DNA of 64,000 nucleotides from [Pantoea] beijingensis (GCF_022647505.1 NZ_CP071409.1:4043391-4107390); one strand, 5' to 3'. Positions 50,623 through 60,783 are shown, counted from the first letter of the stretch. Program-made: numbers and translations. The notes: generated from the sequence alone by a model not told the origin.

Positions 50623-50758
50623 CAGGCTGGTATCGCTTTGAGATTAAATCGGGTCGTAATCCGCAACTGTCAGCCGTACGCTTCGGTTTTTGTGACGGAA
50701 TGCACCTAAACTGTCGGCGTTCATAACGCCTGTTCTCTGTAACAGGACTGGAGAAAAC

Positions 50759-51493
50759 ATGGACAACCTAAATCTGAATAAACATATCTCCGGCCAGTTT
50801 AACGCCGAGCTGGAACATATCCGTACCCAAGTCATGATCATGGGCGGTATGGTGGAGCAACAACTGACCGATGCGATCACCGCTATGCACAACCAGGATG
50901 CTCAACTGGCGAAGCAGGTGATTGATAGTGACCAGAAGGTCAATATGATGGAAGTGGATATTGATGAAGCCTGCGTGCGTATCATCGCCAAACGTCAACC
51001 AACCGCCAGCGATCTGCGGTTGGTGATGGCCATCATTAAAACCATCTCTGAGCTGGAGCGTATTGGTGACGTGGCAGAGAAAATCAGCCGCACTGCGCTG
51101 GAAAAATTTGGTCAGCAACATATGCCGCTGTTGGTGAGCCTTGAGTCGTTGGGCCATCATACTGTGCAGATGCTGCACGACGTATTGGATGCGTTTGCGC
51201 GTATGGATCTGAATGCGGCGGTGCAGATTTACCGCGAAGATAAAAAAGTCGATCAGGAGTACGAAGGTATTGTACGCCAGCTTATGACTTATATGATGGA
51301 AGACCCGCGTACTATTCCCAGCGTATTAACCGCGCTGTTCTGTGCCCGTGCCATCGAGCGCATTGGCGATCGCTGCCAGAATATCTGTGAAATTATTTTC
51401 TATTTCGTTAAAGGCCAGGATTTTCGTCATGTCGGGGGCGATCAATTAGATAAATTGTTAGCCGGCGAGAATGGCGGCAGCGATCCTGCATAA
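50759..51493 (+). CDS. phoU: Phosphate signalling protein PhoU
   Basis: Negative regulator that links Pst to the PhoR/PhoB two-component system. 244 aa, two PhoU repeats of three helices with metal-binding E/D motifs ([13 protein letters not shown] and [10 protein letters not shown]). Confidence 0.97.
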   Translation: MDNLNLNKHISGQFNAELEHIRTQVMIMGGMVEQQLTDAITAMHNQDAQLAKQVIDSDQKVNMMEVDIDEACVRIIAKRQPTASDLRLVMAIIKTISELERIGDVAEKISRTALEKFGQQHMPLLVSLESLGHHTVQMLHDVLDAFARMDLNAAVQIYREDKKVDQEYEGIVRQLMTYMMEDPRTIPSVLTALFCARAIERIGDRCQNICEIIFYFVKGQDFRHVGGDQLDKLLAGENGGSDPA

Positions 51494-51498
51494 TTGAA

Positions 51499-51527
51499 GG
51501 GTCATCGGGACGGGTTCCCGATGACCC
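51499..51527 (+). terminator. phoU downstream hairpin
   Basis: GGGTCATCGGGA-CGGGT-TCCCGATGACCC, a perfect 12-bp stem 5 nt after the phoU stop. No T-tract, so possibly an mRNA 3' end stabiliser. Confidence 0.65.
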
Positions 51528-51670
51528 TCACAGACCGTAAGATTCAACACTCTTCTACTTCTCCATTCTCCGTGTTTCATTCAGCATTGACCCAGCCCGA
51601 ATGTCTTTCTGTATTGATGACTCCGTAAGACAACGTATTTACGTTATCCCCGACGCAATGGTACAGAATG

Positions 51671-51708
51671 CAAAAAGCCTGCCCTCGTCTTACGACGGGG
51701 GCAGGCTT
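51671..51708 (-). terminator. Bidirectional terminator between phoU and the SDR gene
   Basis: AAAGCCTGCCC and GGGCAGGCTTT arms with an inner CGTC/GACG stem. Minus-strand transcription ends in TTTTT; the plus strand has CTTTGTT. Confidence 0.85.
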
Positions 51709-51732
51709 TGTTAGATCTTAGCCTGCGCTTAA

Positions 51733-52506
51733 TTAAGCGATTGAATAACCGGCGTCAACCAGCAGGCCGTGGCCTGATACAAACGATGCGTCATCTGAAG
51801 CCAGGAATGCGACAACGTTTGCAACTTCTTCTGGTGTACCTGCGCGGCCAGGAACGGTAGATGCTGCGAAGTCATCTTTCGCCTGGGTGCTTGGCCAGAT
51901 ACGATCCTGGAATGGGGTATCAATGATGCCTGGGTTAACAGCGTTAACGCGAACACCTTGCTTGAACAGTTCGATTGATGCGGTCTTGGTCAGACCCAGA
52001 ACTGCGTGCTTACTTGCGATATAGAGACCCGCGTTAGCGAAACCGATCACACCACCCATTGAGGCGTTGTTGATGATGGTGCCGCTACCTTGCGCCAGCA
52101 TAGCTTTTGCCTGGTGTTTCATTGACCAGAACACACCGCGAACGTTAGCGTTGAAAATGGTGTCATAAACTTCGTTTGACTGGTCAACGAAAGGAGTGAA
52201 CTCACCTTCGGTACCCGCGTTGTTGAAAGCGACATCAATACGGCCATAAGTTGAAATAGTTTTTGCGACCAGATCGATCACGTCTTGTTCAACGTTGATG
52301 TCAGCAACAGCTGCTGTTGCTTCGAAGCCTTCACTTTTGATCTCAGCGACAAGTGACTCAATCTCAGAACGACGACGTGCACTGGCAACAACTTTAGCGC
52401 CACGGCGAGCCAGTTCGATGGCTGCAGCACGGCCGATACCTGAGCTTGCACCAGTAACCAGAGCGACTTTTCCTGAAAGGGTTTGAGGTGAGACTTTGGT
52501 GTTCAT
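51733..52506 (-). CDS. SDR-family oxidoreductase
   Basis: NAD(P)H-dependent classical short-chain dehydrogenase, 257 aa. Cofactor motif TGASSGIG, then NNAG, and the active site Tyr-x3-Lys in LYIASK preceded by a catalytic Ser (NNASMGG). Arginines in SARRRSE after the second strand suggest NADPH. The ATG at 52506 follows GGAG; the frame extends upstream to a TTG at 52524 that is less likely. Divergent from a LysR gene (52646), its probable regulator. Substrate unknown. Confidence 0.85.
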   Translation of the reverse strand: MNTKVSPQTLSGKVALVTGASSGIGRAAAIELARRGAKVVASARRRSEIESLVAEIKSEGFEATAAVADINVEQDVIDLVAKTISTYGRIDVAFNNAGTEGEFTPFVDQSNEVYDTIFNANVRGVFWSMKHQAKAMLAQGSGTIINNASMGGVIGFANAGLYIASKHAVLGLTKTASIELFKQGVRVNAVNPGIIDTPFQDRIWPSTQAKDDFAASTVPGRAGTPEEVANVVAFLASDDASFVSGHGLLVDAGYSIA

Positions 52507-52645
52507 GTATTTCTCCAGATTCAAAATGTTAGGCCATTGAACAAGAGAGAAAGTTTCCCACTCATTCGCTGGATATCATACTAGGGCATTAGATTGATAT
52601 GATAAAGTAGCTAATATTTCTTACTATAATGAATGAGGTTCATCA

Positions 52646-53527
52646 ATGGAGATCGCCGAACTCGTCGAACTCACTGTATTTGCCTTGGTAGCGAAGCATC
52701 TTAGCTTCCGTCAAGCAGCCACAGAACGAGGCACATCTGCTTCGGCGGTAAGTCATTCTATACGCAGTCTTGAAGCACGCGTAGGTGTACGGCTTTTCCA
52801 TCGTACCACGCGTAGTGTATCCCTGACAGAGGCCGGGGAAGCATTATTTACACGATTACAGCCCGCGCTAACCGGCATGCGAACCGCTCTGGATGGATTG
52901 AACTCCTTCCGTGCCACGCCTTTCGGCACTATCAGAATAAATGTTCCGAACTCTATTGCACCATATGTCCTGGGCGAGGCGATGGAATTGCTGGCAAACA
53001 ATGCTGGACTAAAGCTGGAAATTGTCGCGACTGACTCGCTGGTCGATATTGTGCAGGAAGGTTTTGATGCCGGGATCCGCTTTGGTGAACGCTTATCACA
53101 GGATATGATCGCGGTTCGTATCAAACCGCGATTTCGCTTTGCTGTTGTTGGCTCACCAACATATTTTGAGAAGCACGGCATTCCCGTAACACCGCATGAT
53201 CTACATAATCACACATGTATCCGTTACGCCTTTCCCAGCGGGAAAATTTTGAACTGGGAGTTCGCAAGGGACGGAGAAATGGTGAAAGTTGAGGTCGTTG
53301 GTCCTTTGACCGTCGATAGCCAGGAGTTAATGGCAGACGCTGCGACACGCGGGTTGGGACTGGCATATATCTGGGAGGATCGTGCAGCCCCTTATCTTCG
53401 CGCAGGCCAGCTGCAACGCTGTCTTGAAGATTGGTGTACCATTGATGAAAGCCTGTTTCTTTATTTTCCAAGCCGCAAGCACCAATCGGCAGGATTGCGG
53501 GCACTGGTTGAGGCAATGAAGGCGTGA
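52646..53527 (+). CDS. LysR-family transcriptional regulator
   Basis: 293 aa. N-terminal winged HTH (FRQAATERGTSASAVSHSIR), then the LysR substrate-binding domain with IRINVPNSIAPYVL. Divergent from the SDR gene, with a 139-bp control region and TATAAT at 52625-52630. By family custom it should respond to the SDR substrate. No specific orthologue recognised. Confidence 0.85.
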   Translation: MEIAELVELTVFALVAKHLSFRQAATERGTSASAVSHSIRSLEARVGVRLFHRTTRSVSLTEAGEALFTRLQPALTGMRTALDGLNSFRATPFGTIRINVPNSIAPYVLGEAMELLANNAGLKLEIVATDSLVDIVQEGFDAGIRFGERLSQDMIAVRIKPRFRFAVVGSPTYFEKHGIPVTPHDLHNHTCIRYAFPSGKILNWEFARDGEMVKVEVVGPLTVDSQELMADAATRGLGLAYIWEDRAAPYLRAGQLQRCLEDWCTIDESLFLYFPSRKHQSAGLRALVEAMKA

Positions 53528-53641
53528 GGTCGTCGCAGGTATCGGGGAAGAAACTGTCGCCCCGATGCGGGTGATTGTCTGCCTCGGTGTTACTGTTGTT
53601 GATCGGACAGCACCGAGGCGAAAACACTGCAACCTCCGACG

Positions 53642-54556
53642 TTAACTCTCCAGCCAGCAACCGTAGAGTATGGGAAATTGCTCACGCACCCACTCGACAA
53701 AGACATGAACCTGAGGTGCCAGATGAGACCTGCTTGGGTACAACACGGATACGGGGCGCGGACGTGGGCGGTACTCGCGCAGTACTTCAACTAACGATCC
53801 GGCAGCAAGGTGGCGGTCAAGGATAATTCCTGGCGCCTGCAAGATACCGAACCCAGCGATGCCACATTCGACATAAGCGTTAGATTCGTTAACGCTGATT
53901 CCATGACGACTGATATACGTTTGGTCATTACCCCCATCGAAAAATTGCCAGGGGCGGGCACGGTTGTTCTGGCCTGAAATAAAAGTGATGCCTTTGTGTG
54001 TATGCAGTTCGTCCGGCGTTTGTGGTTCACCGTGGTTTTGCAGATAGGCTGGAGACGCACAGGTGACCATAATGATTTGACCGATGTGACGAGCAACCAG
54101 GCTTGAACTGGGTAGCTCACCAATACGTAATACGCAATCTACGCCTTCTGCGACCAGATCGACAGTACGGTCCGTAACCCCTAATACCAACTCGATATCC
54201 GGATAGAGAACGGTAAAATTATGAAGACTTTTGATAAGCCTGGGTTGTGCGAATGCAGTAGGAATATCGACACGTAGTCGTCCATGCATAACGTTTCCGG
54301 TATGCCCAAACAGAGAAGTGGCTTCAGCCACTTTGCCGAGAATCTCTTTCGCTCGCTCGTAGAACTGTTCCCCTTCGGAAGTGAGCCTTACCTTACGGGT
54401 AGTACGTTGGAAAAGCCGCACGCCGAGCGATGTCTCAAGATCCTGGATTGTTCGAGTAACCTGCGGGCGCCCTGTCTGCATAGCATCGGCTGTTTTAGTG
54501 AAACTTCCCAGCTCTGCCAGTTTGGCGAATACCTGAATTGTCTGGAGCAGGTCCAT
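53642..54556 (-). CDS. LysR-family transcriptional regulator
   Basis: 304 aa, HTH at the N-terminus (FTKTADAMQTGRPQVTRTIQ; a Gly-Arg-Pro variant of the usual A-x-S recognition helix), effector domain with LRVDIPTAFAQPRL. AAGGA precedes the ATG by 5 nt. Divergent from the MDR gene at 54723 and convergent with the other LysR gene. Confidence 0.85.
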   Translation of the reverse strand: MDLLQTIQVFAKLAELGSFTKTADAMQTGRPQVTRTIQDLETSLGVRLFQRTTRKVRLTSEGEQFYERAKEILGKVAEATSLFGHTGNVMHGRLRVDIPTAFAQPRLIKSLHNFTVLYPDIELVLGVTDRTVDLVAEGVDCVLRIGELPSSSLVARHIGQIIMVTCASPAYLQNHGEPQTPDELHTHKGITFISGQNNRARPWQFFDGGNDQTYISRHGISVNESNAYVECGIAGFGILQAPGIILDRHLAAGSLVEVLREYRPRPRPVSVLYPSRSHLAPQVHVFVEWVREQFPILYGCWLES

Positions 54557-54722
54557 AGCGTCCTTACGCCCTTATGCAGCATTGTTTTCGCACAAGGACT
54601 GAAAAATAGAATTGTTGCATTCAATTATAACAATCTTGTGCCAGTCTACGCATTTATCGAATCGCAACATTGCTTAACAATATGATCCATCAGTAGGTTG
54701 CTCATTCATCTGGAGATAAACA

Positions 54723-55733
54723 ATGAAAGCATGGCTTTTGGAAAATTTCGGCCTTGATAATCTGGTTCTTGGCGATACCGCAACTCCCACACCTAAAGCC
54801 GGCGAGTTGCTGGTGAAGATCGGCGCGGTATCGCTGAACTTCCGTGACAAAGCTATCGTTGATGGCTTCTATGAACCGCATATGGTGCCAAAACCCCTTA
54901 TTCCAGTGAGTGATGCTGCTGGTACCGTTGTCGCCGTTGGTGAGGGTGTAAATCGATTCAAGGTTGGCGATCGGGTTAACTCGCACCTTTATTCACGCTG
55001 GATTGATGGTGAGCCAGGGCCAGACGAACCTAACTACTGCTTCGGCTCCCCGCTACCGGGTGGCCTTGCTGAATATATGATCATCCATGAGGAGAGCGCC
55101 GTTCGTGTGCCTGACAACCTCTCTGATGAAGAAGCTTCAACGTTGCCTATCGCTGCATTAACTGCATGGTATTCGCTGGTGGACTTCGGTGAAGTTAAAG
55201 CTGGGCAAACCGTACTGGTGCAAGGTACCGGTGGCGTATCAATCTTCGCTGTACAGCTTGCGACAGCTCTTGGCGCCAAGGTGATTGTTACCTCCAGTAA
55301 AGATGAAAATCTGGAAGCGGTTAAGAAACTTGGCGCTGTTGCTGGTGTGAACTATCGGACCTTCCCACGCTGGGAAGAAGAAGTGCTGAAGCTTACCGAT
55401 GGTAAGGGTGTTGATCTCCTGCTTGACGTAGCTGGCGGTGAAGGACTCAACCAGTCCATCGCAGCGACCAAAGCATCAGGCCGCATTGCACAAATTGGCT
55501 TCCTGAACGGGCAGACGACTACACTTAATCTGATGCCTCTGATTTTCCGTCAGACAACCATTCGCGGAATTGCGGTGGCTCCGCGTTCCAGCTTCGATCG
55601 GATGAATGAGTTTTTAAACCAGCATACGATTAAGCCAGTGATTGATCATGTTTATTCATTTGACGAGGCTCACCAGGCTTACCAACACCTGTCACGTGGT
55701 GCGTTCGGCAAAGTGGTCATTAAGGTTTCCTGA
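54723..55733 (+). CDS. Zinc-independent MDR-family oxidoreductase
   Basis: A 336-aa medium-chain dehydrogenase: GroES-like N-terminal domain, Rossmann fold with VLVQGTGGVSIFAVQLA near 165-180, and C-terminal GAFGKVVIKV. The catalytic zinc Cys and structural zinc Cys cluster are absent, so it resembles quinone oxidoreductase or ene-reductase types. GGAG 7 nt before the ATG. Divergent from the LysR gene, its likely regulator. Substrate unknown. Confidence 0.85.
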   Translation: MKAWLLENFGLDNLVLGDTATPTPKAGELLVKIGAVSLNFRDKAIVDGFYEPHMVPKPLIPVSDAAGTVVAVGEGVNRFKVGDRVNSHLYSRWIDGEPGPDEPNYCFGSPLPGGLAEYMIIHEESAVRVPDNLSDEEASTLPIAALTAWYSLVDFGEVKAGQTVLVQGTGGVSIFAVQLATALGAKVIVTSSKDENLEAVKKLGAVAGVNYRTFPRWEEEVLKLTDGKGVDLLLDVAGGEGLNQSIAATKASGRIAQIGFLNGQTTTLNLMPLIFRQTTIRGIAVAPRSSFDRMNEFLNQHTIKPVIDHVYSFDEAHQAYQHLSRGAFGKVVIKVS

Positions 55734-55808
55734 GAGTCATAAGTCTGATTGGCTATCCGGTCATCTGAATGGTATGGCCGGAAAAGTGATAATACTTAGA
55801 CTTCGTGT

Positions 55809-55840
55809 AAAGCGCTCTTTCAACGCAGGAAGAGCGCTTT
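55809..55840. terminator. Bidirectional terminator between the MDR gene and yieH
   Basis: AAAGCGCTCTT and AAGAGCGCTTT, a perfect 11-bp stem with a 10-nt loop between convergent genes. Short T-runs only. Confidence 0.7.
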
Positions 55841-55851
55841 ATCATTTCCGG

Positions 55852-56514
55852 TTATACTGCGATGTGCCAGCCTTTTTCCTTCCACAACTGCGGTAGTTGG
55901 TCCATATCGGTAAAGCGAGTAACCAGCGGGTGCTCAATGGCTTTATTGTGTGCGTCAGCACAGTAATAAAATACCGGGATACCGGCCGCGATACCGGCTT
56001 TCACGCCCGCTTCTGAATCATCTACCAGAATACACTGTGCAGTAGACACCCCCATTTTTTCAGCAGCGTGATAGAGCAAACCAGGATCGGGTTTCCAGCA
56101 CTCAATATCGTAACCGCTAAACAACCGGTCATCAAAAAAGGAGAGCATGCCGGTAAGTCCCAGCGAATGCTGCATCTTTTTCACTGTGCCGTTTGACACG
56201 ACACACATGGGGACCTTGACACGCGCCAGCAGCGATTTAGCACCGGGGATCGCGGTGAGCCCGGCATCAAACAGGCGTTCCACTTCTGCACGATATTGAC
56301 GCTCCAGTTCGTCGAAGGAGACAGCAACAGGATGCTGTTTCACGACATCGGCAACAATATCATACAGTTTCACCCCTTTATATTTCTCAAACATCTGCTG
56401 AAGCGACAGTGAAATACCGTACCTGGCGAAGGTGTTGACATAAGATTGGGTGCAAATGCGTTCGCTATCTACCAGCGTGCCATCGCAATCAAAAAATACG
56501 CATTCAATGCTCAT
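55852..56514 (-). CDS. yieH: HAD-family phosphatase YieH
   Basis: Sugar phosphatase reported to favour 6-phosphogluconate in E. coli. 220 aa; HAD motif I FFDCDGTLVDS with nucleophile D9 and D11, motif II VVSNGT, motif IV ILVDDSEAG. Divergent from adeP as in E. coli. Confidence 0.93.
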   Translation of the reverse strand: MSIECVFFDCDGTLVDSERICTQSYVNTFARYGISLSLQQMFEKYKGVKLYDIVADVVKQHPVAVSFDELERQYRAEVERLFDAGLTAIPGAKSLLARVKVPMCVVSNGTVKKMQHSLGLTGMLSFFDDRLFSGYDIECWKPDPGLLYHAAEKMGVSTAQCILVDDSEAGVKAGIAAGIPVFYYCADAHNKAIEHPLVTRFTDMDQLPQLWKEKGWHIAV

Positions 56515-56550
56515 TATGCTCGTCCTGAATTATTTGAGGTGATTGTCACT

Positions 56551-56590
56551 ATACCCTAAATAATTCGAGCTGCAGGAAGGTGGTGACGCA
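56551..56590 (+). repeat. Single terminus of the ~125-bp repeat
   Basis: ATACCCTAAATAATTCGAGC followed by TGCAGGAAGGTGGTGACGC is the best-preserved copy of this terminus in the window. The partner end is not recognisable downstream. Confidence 0.6.
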
Positions 56591-56855
56591 GAGGCGTTTA
56601 CGTACCGATTAAGAAGCGGATGAATGGCTCCTGTGACGGACTATTGGCGCTAAGACAGAACATACGATGGTTTAAAAAATGTACCTAGCGCGCGTTTTCG
56701 TACAGGTGGGCTTCAGACCCCACTAACAGAGTCGTGGCACTCGTTTTTTGCCAAACTTTCCGCAATCGGTTGCTAAAAAAATGGCGATACGCATTAAAAC
56801 GCGACATTTTGTTATAGGATAGCCGCCGACATATTTCCTGGTTCGGAAGTGACTT
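56591..56855. other. yieH-adeP divergent intergenic region
   Basis: No gene. TTGCTA near 56769 and TATAGGAT near 56813 are weak promoter elements. I found no PurR box or purine riboswitch fold. Confidence 0.4.
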
Positions 56856-58175
56856 ATGAACAAACAAGGTTTACTGCAGCGTCTGTTTAAACTGCAAGAG
56901 CACCGTACTACCGTTCGTACCGAAGTGATTGCTGGCTTTACCACCTTTCTTACGATGGTTTATATCGTCTTTGTTAACCCGCAGATCCTGGGTGTAGCGG
57001 GAATGGATACCCAGACCGTTTTTGTCACCACCTGCCTGATTGCGGCATTCGGCAGTATTTTGATGGGGCTGGTTGCTAACTTGCCGGTTGCACTGGCTCC
57101 GGCAATGGGCCTGAACGCCTTTTTTGCCTTTGTTGTGGTCGGGGCAATGGGTATCTCATGGCAGATGGGGATGGGGGCGATTTTCTGGGGCGCTATGGGC
57201 CTGCTGCTGTTGACCGTATTTCGCGTCCGCTACTGGATCATTGCCAATATTCCGCTGAGCCTGCGTGTGGGCATCAGCAGTGGCATTGGTCTACTGATTG
57301 CGATGATCGGCCTGAAAAATGCCGGCATCGTCGTTTCAAACAAAGATACGCTGGTTGCTATAGGGGATTTTACGTCGCACAGCGTGCTGCTGGGCGCGTT
57401 AGGCTTTTTTATTATCGCAATTCTTGCATCGCGTAATGTGCATGTTGCGGTGCTGGTTTCCATCGTTGTGACGACGTTAATCGGTATGGCGCTTGGCGAT
57501 GTAAAATTTACCGGGATATTCTCCGCTCCGCCGGCGGTCAGTGCCGTGATTCGGCAGATAGATCTGGCTGGGTCACTGAACATCAGCATGGCTGGTATCA
57601 TCTTTTCTTTCATGCTGGTCAACCTGTTTGATTCGTCGGGTACGCTAATTGGGGTAACAGACAAAGCCGGGTTGGCTGACGAACAGGGAAAATTTCCGCG
57701 AATGAAGCAGGCGCTTTATGTCGATAGCCTGAGTTCGGTGGCGGGCTCATTTATCGGAACCTCTTCCGTGACGGCTTATGTCGAAAGCTCTTCAGGTGTT
57801 GCGGTGGGAGGGCGTACCGGGCTGATGGCGGTGGTAACCGGCATTCTGTTTCTGTTGGTTATTTTCCTGTCGCCGCTGGCCGCAATGGTACCCGCTTATG
57901 CCGCAGCAGGCGCGCTTATTTATGTCGGTGTGTTGATGACCTCCAGCCTTGCGCGGATAAAATGGGAAGATCTTACCGAAGCCGTTCCCGCTTTTGTTAC
58001 GGCAATCATGATGCCTTTTAGTTTTTCAATTACTGAAGGCATTACGTTTGGTTTCATTGCTTACGGTGTGATGAAGTTGGGTACGGGGCGATGGCGTGAG
58101 ATAAGTCCCTGTGTCGCGATTGTTGCTTTACTGTTTATCGTGAAAATTGTCTTTATTGACGCGCACCAGGTATGA
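56856..58175 (+). CDS. adeP: Adenine permease AdeP (YieG)
   Basis: Proton-coupled adenine importer of the AzgA-like NCS2 group. 439 aa (E. coli 445, the difference is a shorter N-terminus), with conserved GLNAFFAFVV, SFMLVNLFDSSGTLIG and ESSSGVAVGGRTGL. 12-14 helices. Confidence 0.94.
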   Translation: MNKQGLLQRLFKLQEHRTTVRTEVIAGFTTFLTMVYIVFVNPQILGVAGMDTQTVFVTTCLIAAFGSILMGLVANLPVALAPAMGLNAFFAFVVVGAMGISWQMGMGAIFWGAMGLLLLTVFRVRYWIIANIPLSLRVGISSGIGLLIAMIGLKNAGIVVSNKDTLVAIGDFTSHSVLLGALGFFIIAILASRNVHVAVLVSIVVTTLIGMALGDVKFTGIFSAPPAVSAVIRQIDLAGSLNISMAGIIFSFMLVNLFDSSGTLIGVTDKAGLADEQGKFPRMKQALYVDSLSSVAGSFIGTSSVTAYVESSSGVAVGGRTGLMAVVTGILFLLVIFLSPLAAMVPAYAAAGALIYVGVLMTSSLARIKWEDLTEAVPAFVTAIMMPFSFSITEGITFGFIAYGVMKLGTGRWREISPCVAIVALLFIVKIVFIDAHQV

Positions 58176-58213
58176 CACTGATCAGCTTTCTGTAAGTTAA
58201 ATGAGCGGGCTGG

Positions 58214-58237
58214 AAGGGCCGTTGAGTCGGCCCTTTT
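58214..58237 (+). terminator. adeP terminator
   Basis: AAGGGCCG-TTGAGT-CGGCCCTT then TT, 38 nt past the adeP stop. Confidence 0.8.
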
Positions 58238-58288
58238 GAAAATGTTTGGCGTGGTGGGTAAAGGGTAAACTGTGGCTGTCGGGGTGTA

Positions 58289-59026
58289 TTAATGTTGTAG
58301 CAATCTCTCGGAAGGCATACTGGTCAGCCGTAATGCACGTGGCCCCATTCTCGGCTTATTAATTTCGATATCACCCAGCGAATGCCAGTTATAGCGATCG
58401 TCAAATTCCCATAGGTGTAAGCGGTCACTGGCTGGTGAGAGTGCGCAGGACCAAATCAATAACGGTTCAACATCGCAGATGGCCTGAATATCAGGCATAG
58501 TCGAAGAACGCAGGCGACCAGAGGCTGGATGTAGACGAACAGCATCACCCGGATCGATTTCGCCAGTCAGTTTCATCACGCTATGACGTAGCGTCCAAAG
58601 CTGGGTTATGGCCTCAATACAATCCTGCTGTGCATTAACCCAGGCTTTTTCTGCAGAAGAGAGAACCTGCATATAGTTGTTTAACGTTTGGCGGCTGTGC
58701 GCGCGGACTATTTCCATATCCAGTCCGCCACGGGCACCTTCTTCCGCCAACAGAACGCCAATCTGACCGCCAGCATAGGCAATACTAAAATCGGGCAGGT
58801 CGGGATCGGCAAAGGCAGGACGCCCGTTACTCAGGGTAATTATTTCGGGCAGTCGCTGGATACCGTAAACACGCAGCATTAGCTCCGCTAGCAGCATACG
58901 GGATGCCAGAAATCGTCCTCGGCGCCTTGATTCAAAACTCAGTGAATTTTCAACGAGTTGCTGGGGTAATCGGTGAACATTTGGTTTGCTCTGGACGAAA
59001 GTCCAGCGTACAAAATGACTTGCCAT
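58289..59026 (-). CDS. yieE: 4'-phosphopantetheinyl transferase superfamily protein YieE
   Basis: 245 aa when started at MASHFV (GGAG 6 nt upstream), which aligns with E. coli YieE MATHFA. The open frame runs 50 codons further (59176) but that part is not family-like. PPTase-type motifs are GGLDME (Mg-binding Asp) and WTLRHSVMKLTG, where the canonical W-x2-KE-x3-K has lost its KE pair (Arg-His). Activity is therefore uncertain. The yieF gene that lies between yieE and adeP in E. coli is absent. Confidence 0.88.
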   Translation of the reverse strand: MASHFVRWTFVQSKPNVHRLPQQLVENSLSFESRRRGRFLASRMLLAELMLRVYGIQRLPEIITLSNGRPAFADPDLPDFSIAYAGGQIGVLLAEEGARGGLDMEIVRAHSRQTLNNYMQVLSSAEKAWVNAQQDCIEAITQLWTLRHSVMKLTGEIDPGDAVRLHPASGRLRSSTMPDIQAICDVEPLLIWSCALSPASDRLHLWEFDDRYNWHSLGDIEINKPRMGPRALRLTSMPSERLLQH

Positions 59027-59399
59027 CTGTCGCTCCGTGAAAATGGTCGGATAATCATCAGGGTTATTGTAAGAATTTTCCGAGGGGATTGCACCCGGCT
59101 TTCGCATCAGGGGCATAAAATTCAGATTAAAGTGAGGAAGAAGATGAATTGGTCGGCCTGGCAGCATACGCGTCATTCAGGCAGTATCCGTGGAAAGATA
59201 TCGCACCGCAATGATATTGCCGATGTGCTCTACCCGCTTAAGTCCGACCTGGCAGGCAATTTTGAGGTCGGATTGGCTCCGGATCTTGCTCGGAGCCTTT
59301 ACGTATCCTCAGTACGCCGCGGTTCCGTCGCACTGTGCATGTCTGGTGTGTCGGCAACAACCAGGCCAATGAGCTTTCCGTTATCTGAGTGCTCGCTGC

Positions 59400-60764
59400 T
59401 TACTTTCCAATACAGAAACTGGAGAAAATACGGCCAAGGAGATCATCCGAGGTAAATTCACCGGTTATTTCGCTTAAATTCTGTTGCGCTAACCGTAGCT
59501 CTTCAGCCAGTAATTCACCCGCCCATGCACCCAGTAACTGTTGTTTCCCCTGCTGTAAGTGAGCAGACGCTAACTCCAGAGCCTGCAGGTGGCGTCGACG
59601 TGCCAGGAAACCGCCTTCCATGTTGCCAGAAAATCCCATGCTTTGCTTCAGGTGGTCGCGGAGCACCTCAATGCCATCACCGGTTCTGGCGGAGAGGCGG
59701 ATAAGAGAGTGACCATTTACTTCTGTTAATCCCTGCGTTTCACCAGTGATATCCGCTTTGTTTCGCACGACAGTTATTGGTAGGTTATCTGGCAAGCGGG
59801 CGATAAAGTCTGGCCAGATCTGTGCAGGTTCAGTCGCATCCGTAGTCGTGCCATCGACCATAAATAACACACGGTCAGCTTGCTTGATTTCATTCCATGC
59901 CCGCTCAATACCGATGCGTTCTACTTCATCACCGGCTTCGCGTAACCCCGCGGTATCGATGATATGCAAAGGCATACCGTCGATATGAATATGCTCACGC
60001 AGGACATCACGGGTTGTTCCGGCAATATCAGTCACGATAGCGGCTTCACGTCCCGCCAGCGCGTTCAGCAAACTGGATTTTCCGGCGTTGGGACGTCCCG
60101 CAATCACCACCTTCATTCCTTCGCGTAGCAGACTTCCCTGACGTGCTTCAGCGCGTACGGCATCGAGATCGGTAATTACCGTATTGAGCTGGGCTTCAAT
60201 TTTACCGTCTGACAGGAAATCAATTTCTTCATCAGGAAAATCAATTGCTGCTTCCACGTAGATTCGCAGGTGAGTAAGCGCTTCCACTAAATGATTTATA
60301 CGGGTGGAAAAAGCGCCTTGTAATGAATTCAGTGCGGAACGAGCGGCCTGTTCTGAGCTGGCATCAATCAGGTCCGCGATGGCTTCGGCTTGCGCTAAAT
60401 CGAGCTTATCATTCAGAAAAGCACGTTCGGAGAACTCACCGGGCTGGGCAATACGTAGTCCCGGCAACGCCACGATGCGCTTAAGCAACAGATCGAGAAT
60501 TACCGGGCCACCGTGGCCCTGCAACTCAAGGACATCTTCGCCGGTGAATGAATGCGGCCCAGGAAACCACAGGGCGATCCCCTGATCGAGTGCGCTGCCA
60601 TCGGCATCAAGAAAAGGCAGATAATCAGCATAACGCGGCTTTGGCAGTTTACCGAGCAGATGCTGTGCCACTTCAGCTGCTTTGGCACCTGAAATGCGCA
60701 GAATGCCGACGCCGCCGCGTCCTGGCGGAGTGGCCTGGGCGACGATAGTATCGCTATGGCTCAT
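59400..60764 (-). CDS. mnmE: tRNA modification GTPase MnmE (TrmE)
   Basis: Partner of MnmG in cmnm5U34 synthesis. 454 aa: N-terminal folate-binding domain, helical domain, inserted G domain with P-loop GRPNAGKSS near 223 and DTAGLR near 270, and C-terminal FCIGK with the conserved Cys. Confidence 0.97.
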   Translation of the reverse strand: MSHSDTIVAQATPPGRGGVGILRISGAKAAEVAQHLLGKLPKPRYADYLPFLDADGSALDQGIALWFPGPHSFTGEDVLELQGHGGPVILDLLLKRIVALPGLRIAQPGEFSERAFLNDKLDLAQAEAIADLIDASSEQAARSALNSLQGAFSTRINHLVEALTHLRIYVEAAIDFPDEEIDFLSDGKIEAQLNTVITDLDAVRAEARQGSLLREGMKVVIAGRPNAGKSSLLNALAGREAAIVTDIAGTTRDVLREHIHIDGMPLHIIDTAGLREAGDEVERIGIERAWNEIKQADRVLFMVDGTTTDATEPAQIWPDFIARLPDNLPITVVRNKADITGETQGLTEVNGHSLIRLSARTGDGIEVLRDHLKQSMGFSGNMEGGFLARRRHLQALELASAHLQQGKQQLLGAWAGELLAEELRLAQQNLSEITGEFTSDDLLGRIFSSFCIGK

Positions 60765-60783
60765 GGTGTTCTCTCATTGGCTA

